This document shows, in pieces, positions 63,824 through 64,000 of a stretch of 64,000 nucleotides of DNA (position 1 is its first letter; each line of letters opens with the position of its first letter). The position numbers and the translations under genes are program-made. Location: NCBI GenBank assembly GCA_029263015.1, contig JAJCYI010000139.1:1-64000 (forward strand), written 5' to 3'. This DNA comes from Saprospiraceae bacterium. Its GTDB lineage: Bacteria; Bacteroidota; Bacteroidia; Chitinophagales; Saprospiraceae. The notes beneath the pieces are model-generated. The model was not told the DNA's origin. It did no database searches and worked only from the letters and a program-made list of their open reading frames with translations.

Positions 63824-64000
63824 ATGAACACACAAACCCGTAGGTACGTCTTTGTAGATTATTCCAATCTCTTGGAATACAAATTTAAAAAACTGGAAAA
63901 AGTAGCATCCAGGATTTTTGTTTTTATCGAAGCCAGTCAGGAAAACATTCCACTTTCACTTGTCCGGCAAACCCAAAACGCAGGCAAAAGCCTCCGTTGG
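63824..64000 (+). CDS. PIN/NYN-like protein, N-terminal part only
   Basis: ATG 63824 to the window end (59 codons), product MNTQTRRYVFVDYSNLLEYK... . The segment YVFVDYSNLLEY resembles the first acidic strand of NYN/PIN-like nuclease folds, which start with FxDxxN. The rest lies outside the window. Family assignment is tentative. Confidence 0.45.
   Translation, partial: MNTQTRRYVFVDYSNLLEYKFKKLEKVASRIFVFIEASQENIPLSLVRQTQNAGKSLRW

Overview
The window comes from a member of the Bacteroidota, most likely the Saprospirales (Saprospiraceae, Lewinella or Haliscomenobacter-like). The evidence is a type IX secretion and gliding set (PorU, PorV, a PorP/SprF-like protein, GldJ), several large secreted proteins with T9SS C-terminal sorting domains, promoters of the Bacteroidota type (-33 TTG, -7 TAnnTTTG), and families common in this phylum (DUF4199, DUF4129/DUF4350, DUF4143 ATPases, a short AtpC). 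No rRNA, tRNA or CRISPR array was seen.

Layout. 1-1904: the right end of an IS5-like element cuts into an HYR-repeat T9SS cargo gene. 1993-5347: accessory zone with PIN-toxin, antitoxin and HTH genes, palindromes, gene fragments and a DUF4143 ATPase, which sits where a MoxR/DUF58 continuation of the DUF4129-DUF4350 pair (5288-7292) would be expected. 7338-16119: mtaB, two tandem giant cargo proteins with dockerin- and cohesin-like regions, and a ComEC-like protein. 16364-22386: DUF4199, an M28/glutaminyl-cyclase-like peptidase, an aldehyde dehydrogenase, a CoA transferase, purK-purE. 22465-33331: the T9SS/gliding block porV-porU, porP-like and gldJ, followed by murF and an M20 amidohydrolase. 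34059-41709: pabB, nitroreductase, rhomboid, hemA, YkvA-like, atpC-atpD.

41921-53200 is the most accessory part. It holds a second DUF4143 ATPase behind a start-codon palindrome, a 163-bp MITE, a helical protein of unknown function, three tandem short transcription units with nearly identical promoters, a glycine-rich-tailed secreted protein, two copies of a 131-132-bp MITE, a complete ISKra4-like element needing a -1 frameshift, and a cassette with two paralogous Cys-pair proteins around a helical secreted protein. A tiny membrane protein at 52741 resembles another at 33458; neither has an obvious described family.

53217-64000: NAD-dependent epimerase, feoA-feoB, a CBS/cysteine-synthase-like enzyme, a rhodanese lipoprotein with a Crp/Fnr regulator, a possible small RNA, rodA, a beta-barrel protein, a LysM muramidase and the start of a PIN/NYN-like gene.

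The best candidate for an undescribed system is 43511-46050. A solenoid-like cytoplasmic protein lies beside tandem units that share an upstream GTGTTAG box exactly 48 nt from the -7 box, and the first unit encodes a 42-residue exported-looking peptide. It resembles, in layout only, a peptide-signalling or peptide-toxin locus; no function is shown.
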